From contig JAFZGH010000041.1 in assembly GCA_017555465.1 (NCBI GenBank), positions 1-18,676 of the forward strand: a stretch of 18,676 bases of DNA, read 5' to 3'. Shown piece by piece: positions 15,592 through 18,676 of this stretch. The position numbers and the translations under genes are program-made. The notes below the pieces were generated by a model. It searched no databases, had not been told where the DNA came from, and saw only the letters and a program-made list of their open reading frames with translations. Origin of the DNA: Akkermansia sp. GTDB lineage: Bacteria > Verrucomicrobiota > Verrucomicrobiia > Verrucomicrobiales > Akkermansiaceae. Every line of letters starts with the position of its first letter. Position 1 is the first letter of the stretch.

Positions 15592-16773
15592 TCAGTAAGC
15601 AGCGTTCAGGATTTCAACCACCTGGGCTTCATCGGCGGTGCGCGGATTCACAATGAGCGCCCCGTCATTCACCGCAAACTCTGCCACCTTGGCAAAGTCA
15701 TCCTTGTTCACCCCGGCATCCTGCAGAGTGAGCGGCAGACCGCAGATGGCATTCAGACGGCGGCTCAGGGCCTCCACTGCCTCAATGGCAGCAGCAGCGC
15801 GGCTGTCTGCCGGCGTGGCCAGGGCGGCATCCATACCCACCATCCAGGGCAGCAGTTCAGCGTATGCAGCGGCACAGTGGCTCAGGTTGTAGCGCATCAC
15901 ATGCGGCAGCAGAATCGTCATGGCCACGGCATGCGGCACATGGCACACACCACCCAGCGCATGCCCGATGGCATGCACCGCGCCCACCATGCTGTTAGAG
16001 AAAGCAATTCCGGCCATCGTGGAGGCCACAGCCATGGCATAGCGGGCCTTCTTATCGGAGCCATTGCGGGTGGCTGCTTCCAGGTTCTCGAAAATGAGCT
16101 TGATGGCAGCCGTGCCGTAGGCGGAGCTCATCGGGTTGGCCTGCAGGCAGGTGCAGGCTTCAATGGCATGCACCATGGCGTCGTACCCGGTGCTGGCCGT
16201 TGCCTTGGGCGGCAGGCCTTCCGTCATGCGCGGGTCAATCACCGCGGCATCCGGCTGCACATAGGGAGAAAGGAATTCCATTTTCACGCCGTTGGCATCG
16301 TTGCGGATAACCGCCACACCAGTGCACTCGGATCCGGTGCCGGAGGTGGTGGGCACCACGACAAAGGGAATATACTTGCCACGCACCAGATTATCCACCC
16401 CGCCGATGGCGAGGATGTCCTCGGCCTCCTGAGAAAGCACCAGGCGCACCCCCTTGGCCGTGTCAATGACCGAGCCACCACCCACTGCCACCAGGGCATC
16501 GCACCCGGAGCGGCGGTACAGGGCTGCAATATCATTCACGACTTTCAGGGACGAATCCACCGGAATATCGGTAAAGGTGCAGGCGGGCGTGCATCCCTCA
16601 GCCGCCATGGCATCCACCACCAGCTGCATGGTGCCGATTTTTGCCAGCACCGCATCGGAAAGCAGCATGGGAGCTTTGGCACCCAGGTGCTCCAGTTCAT
16701 TGGCAAGACGCTCCAGCGCGGATTCTCCGCAGAGCAGCTTTACAGAGTTGTGAAATTCAAAATACTTATTCAT
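15592..16773 (-). CDS. Iron-dependent (group III) alcohol dehydrogenase
   Basis: 393 residues. The family interconverts alcohols and aldehydes with NAD(P)H. The nucleotide loop is VGGGSVIDTAKG (97-108), and PTTSGTGSE (141-149) is intact. The four metal ligands are Asp198, His202 (GYDAMVHA), His267 (GAVHAIGHALGG) and His281 (VPHAVA), spaced as in FucO (lactaldehyde reductase), and ILLPHVMRYN is also shared with FucO-like enzymes. The ATG at 16773 is preferred to a TTG at 16779. It lies 2 nt after the SCP2-like stop and 1 nt before the aldehyde dehydrogenase start, so the two redox enzymes are made together. A lactaldehyde/1,2-propanediol role is an alternative to lipid alcohols. Confidence 0.93.
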   Translation of the reverse strand: MNKYFEFHNSVKLLCGESALERLANELEHLGAKAPMLLSDAVLAKIGTMQLVVDAMAAEGCTPACTFTDIPVDSSLKVVNDIAALYRRSGCDALVAVGGGSVIDTAKGVRLVLSQEAEDILAIGGVDNLVRGKYIPFVVVPTTSGTGSECTGVAVIRNDANGVKMEFLSPYVQPDAAVIDPRMTEGLPPKATASTGYDAMVHAIEACTCLQANPMSSAYGTAAIKLIFENLEAATRNGSDKKARYAMAVASTMAGIAFSNSMVGAVHAIGHALGGVCHVPHAVAMTILLPHVMRYNLSHCAAAYAELLPWMVGMDAALATPADSRAAAAIEAVEALSRRLNAICGLPLTLQDAGVNKDDFAKVAEFAVNDGALIVNPRTADEAQVVEILNAAY

Positions 16774-16775
16774 AA

Positions 16776-17270
16776 TCAATTATAGCGACCAGTCAGGAAT
16801 CCGCAGAGAATACAACCATACACCCGCAGCGGATTCACCTGCAAGGACGGAATATCAGTTAAAATATGTTTTGTAATGAACCTGGGGAACAAATACCCCT
16901 CCACCAGATTCACCAGGCGCGCCAGGTGCATCACATCCGCAATCTCACCCTGCATGCTGAAGGCATGCTGCGCATAAGCCTGCGCCAGCCCCATCTGCCC
17001 GGTAAACATGCGGAACGAAATGCCCGTGGATTTGAGGCGCAGAGCGCAGACCGGCTTCTCCAGCGCAGTCAGGCGGCTCAGCTTCCCCTCTTTCCACTGC
17101 ACAAAGAGCTGCGGGGCATTGTGCCCGGTCTGCAGCGCATAGCTGAGCCCCTCCGGCATGCGGTCAAATTCATCCTTTACCCGGGAATCGAGCTTATACA
17201 GCTCCACCAGCGCAGCATGAACCACGCGCAGCACAATCCCCACCGTCAATTTCTGCAATGTGAGCTTCAT
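16776..17270 (-). CDS. SCP2-like (sterol carrier protein 2 fold) protein
   Basis: 164 residues, without signal peptide. The centre reads like an SCP2 domain: LFVQWKEGKLSRL (55-67), CALRLKSTGISFRMFTG (75-91), then AQAYAQHAFSMQGEIADVM (96-114) and LVNLVEGYLFP (119-129). SCP2 folds hold hydrophobic ligands such as fatty acyl chains in a central tunnel. The C-terminal segment 130-160 is mildly hydrophobic. The assignment rests on the pattern alone. The gene starts 7 nt after sua5 and ends 2 nt before the iron alcohol dehydrogenase, suggesting it delivers or sequesters the substrate of the two redox enzymes (inference). Confidence 0.65.
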   Translation of the reverse strand: MKLTLQKLTVGIVLRVVHAALVELYKLDSRVKDEFDRMPEGLSYALQTGHNAPQLFVQWKEGKLSRLTALEKPVCALRLKSTGISFRMFTGQMGLAQAYAQHAFSMQGEIADVMHLARLVNLVEGYLFPRFITKHILTDIPSLQVNPLRVYGCILCGFLTGRYN

Positions 17271-17277
17271 AGGAAAA

Positions 17278-18339
17278 TCATTCGCCTCGCTGTGCTGCAG
17301 CCCGGTTCAGACGGTCCATCATGGCCATACCAAGCCCCATCTTCGGCAGTTCCTCTGCCACAATCACATCCACGGCCTCGCATTCATCCATGGCGCGCAT
17401 CACCGCAAACAAACGCACCGCAGCCTCGGCCAGGCGTCCGCTGCCCGGGGAAAGCGGCATTACTTCCTCCCAGCAGTCCTGCGCAGCCAGCGGAGAATCG
17501 CCCTGGTAGGTAATCAGGCCATAGCGCACGCCCTCCTGCGGGGTGAATTCCTCCTTCGGGTCATGCAGCAGAAGCGGCTTGGTGGGGGCGTAGTGGCTCT
17601 TGAGCATGCCGGGGGCACTCGGCGTGGCGGCCTCGATATCACTACCCTTACCCGGCTTCACCACCTTGCAGATTTTGCGGAGCTTCTCGCGGGTCACCGG
17701 GCCCTCGCGCAGCACGCGCACCGCGGGGTTGCCCTTTTCGTCCAGACAGGGCTGCAGAATCGTGCTTTCCAGGCCCTCCGAACAGGCACCGGCATCCAGC
17801 ACCAGCGGAATGGAGCCACCCAGTTCCTTCAGCACCGCTGGAGCACTCGTGGGCGAAATGTGCCCGAAACGGTTGGCACTCGGCGCGGCAATCGGGTGCC
17901 CCAGGGCACGGGAAACCGCGCGCATCACCTCGTGGCTCGTCACGCGGCAGGCCACGGTGGGCAGACCACTCGTCACAATATCCGGCACACATTCCTTGCG
18001 GGGCAACACCAGCGTCATCGGCCCCGGCCAGAATTCCTTCACCAGTTTATCCACCAGCGGCTGCAGCTCTGCCGGCACTTCGGTGATATCCTTCAGCGCC
18101 TTGCCATTGGGCAGATGGCAGATGAGCGGGTCAAAACTCGGGCGTCCCTTCACCTCAAACACCTTGGCAACAGCATCCGGGTTAAACGCATCTGCTCCAA
18201 GGCCATATACCGTTTCCGTAGGAATGGCCACCAGGCCGCCCTCTGCCAGCACAGCGGCGGCTTCCTTGTAAATACTGCGGCAATCCTCCAGCGGGTCTAC
18301 CTCAATCACGCGAGTCTCCATGCGTTCATCATAGACCAT
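17278..18339 (-). CDS. sua5: L-threonylcarbamoyladenylate synthase, Sua5 type
   Basis: 353 residues. It makes threonylcarbamoyl-AMP from threonine, bicarbonate and ATP, the first step of the t6A modification at position 37 of ANN-decoding tRNAs. The YrdC domain covers about 21-212, with PTETVYGLGADAF (40-52), KGRPSFDPL (Lys64, Arg66) and APSANRFGHISPT (Ser154, Asn156). A linker and the C-terminal Sua5 domain follow from about 241 (SAPGMLKSHYAPTKP), distinguishing it from the short TsaC form. The start ATG at 18339 is preceded by GGTGGAG, one of the few Shine-Dalgarno-like sites here; an ATG at 18321 is the alternative. First gene of the five-gene run, with no obvious functional link to the following genes. 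Confidence 0.95.
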   Translation of the reverse strand: MVYDERMETRVIEVDPLEDCRSIYKEAAAVLAEGGLVAIPTETVYGLGADAFNPDAVAKVFEVKGRPSFDPLICHLPNGKALKDITEVPAELQPLVDKLVKEFWPGPMTLVLPRKECVPDIVTSGLPTVACRVTSHEVMRAVSRALGHPIAAPSANRFGHISPTSAPAVLKELGGSIPLVLDAGACSEGLESTILQPCLDEKGNPAVRVLREGPVTREKLRKICKVVKPGKGSDIEAATPSAPGMLKSHYAPTKPLLLHDPKEEFTPQEGVRYGLITYQGDSPLAAQDCWEEVMPLSPGSGRLAEAAVRLFAVMRAMDECEAVDVIVAEELPKMGLGMAMMDRLNRAAAQRGE

Positions 18340-18355
18340 ACTCCACCAATAGTCA

Positions 18356-18382
18356 ATGATAATGAAAAGCCAGGCGACGCAA
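18356..18382 (-). promoter_or_regulatory. Weak candidate promoter of the sua5 operon
   Basis: On the minus strand TTGCGT (18382-18377), a 15-bp spacer and TATCAT (18361-18356). The -35 box equals that of the tRNA array. The spacer is short, so this is tentative. It fits a short leader holding the GGTGGAG ribosome site. Confidence 0.3.
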
Positions 18383-18396
18383 AAAAACGAATATGC

Positions 18397-18676
18397 TCAA
18401 CGCTTCAACATCTCGCACATGCGCTGCCAGGCGGCGTATTCGGGCGTATCCTGCGGAACCGGGGTGGGCGTCTTCCGGCGGCGGCGGCTTCCTGGCGGGT
18501 TCTCCTGCAAGCGCTCCAGCGGCAGCCATGTCTGAGCCTCGCCATCTTCATCTCCGCTTGGCATCAGCGTGGGGTCTGCGCCATATTGCAGCAGAAGACG
18601 AAGCACCGGTTCCATTTTCGGCAGGTCTTCAGGAAAACTGCAGGCGTGCTCAACCACCCGCTGCAGCACATTACGC
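18397..18676 (-). CDS. Ankyrin-type protein, 3' part only (cut by window edge)
   Basis: The frame is open to the last base of the window, so the N-terminus lies outside; a GTG at 18669 is not a convincing start. About 92 residues are visible: VLQRVVEHACSFPEDL, then an ankyrin-like LRLLLQYGADPTLMPSG, WLPLERLQENP, a basic patch GSRRRRKT and a tail EYAAWQRMCEMLKR. The order VLQ...LLL..GADP.L.P...PL matches the end of the ankyrin protein at 265-1467, so the two are probably paralogues. On the minus strand a run of seven T residues follows the stop (18387-18381), without a good stem. Confidence 0.7.
   Translation of the reverse strand, partial: RNVLQRVVEHACSFPEDLPKMEPVLRLLLQYGADPTLMPSGDEDGEAQTWLPLERLQENPPGSRRRRKTPTPVPQDTPEYAAWQRMCEMLKR

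Noticed and set aside
15469..16785. Open frame of 438 codons on the plus strand, opposite the alcohol and aldehyde dehydrogenases
   Set aside because: Antisense to two genes with intact catalytic motifs; His/Gly/Arg-rich composition without domains or a ribosome site.

Overview
The window looks like chromosomal DNA of a PVC-group bacterium, most likely a Verrucomicrobiota relative of Akkermansia. This is inferred from gene style, not from a marker gene. The pointers are an ECF-type sigma factor translationally coupled to a membrane-anchored Ser/Thr kinase (a planctomycete/verrucomicrobial habit), a very large thioester alpha-2-macroglobulin, ankyrin-repeat proteins, moderately high GC, and few clear Shine-Dalgarno sites. 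No plasmid, phage or resistance module is visible. The only mobile-looking DNA is a dense hairpin block at the left edge.

Layout, left to right. 1-143 is a cluster of imperfect palindromes that probably runs off the left edge. 265-1467 (+) encodes a membrane-anchored ankyrin-repeat protein. It meets tail to tail, with only 6 bp between, a 1948-residue secreted alpha-2-macroglobulin with an intact thioester motif (7320-1474, -). A 145-bp intergenic region then carries divergent promoters: a candidate one for the macroglobulin and a strong one for three identical tandem tRNA-Gly(GCC) genes closed by a rho-independent terminator. A MalY/PatB-type PLP C-S lyase follows (7799-8947, +), with its start codon buried in a hairpin. 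Everything further right is on the minus strand.

The minus-strand block, read in the direction of transcription (right to left), is: the 3' end of a second ankyrin-type gene (cut by the right edge); a tightly packed run sua5 > SCP2-like protein > iron-dependent alcohol dehydrogenase > aldehyde dehydrogenase > PH-like small protein (junctions of +7, +2, +1 and -4 nt); a strong promoter placed so that plsY mRNA should be leaderless; plsY > gpsA (phospholipid synthesis) ending in a clear terminator; and finally the sigma factor > kinase pair, overlapping by 8 nt and ending at a hairpin shared with malY.

How the genes may work together. GpsA makes sn-glycerol-3-phosphate and PlsY acylates it, giving the first phospholipid intermediate. 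The five-gene run just upstream pairs two redox enzymes acting on the alcohol/aldehyde/acid series with an SCP2-type lipid-binding fold and a PH-like fold. This suggests, but does not prove, a fatty-alcohol or fatty-aldehyde handling module beside phospholipid synthesis. Sua5 (tRNA t6A synthesis) appears to share only the transcript. The sigma/kinase pair is a self-contained signalling unit whose targets cannot be read from the window.
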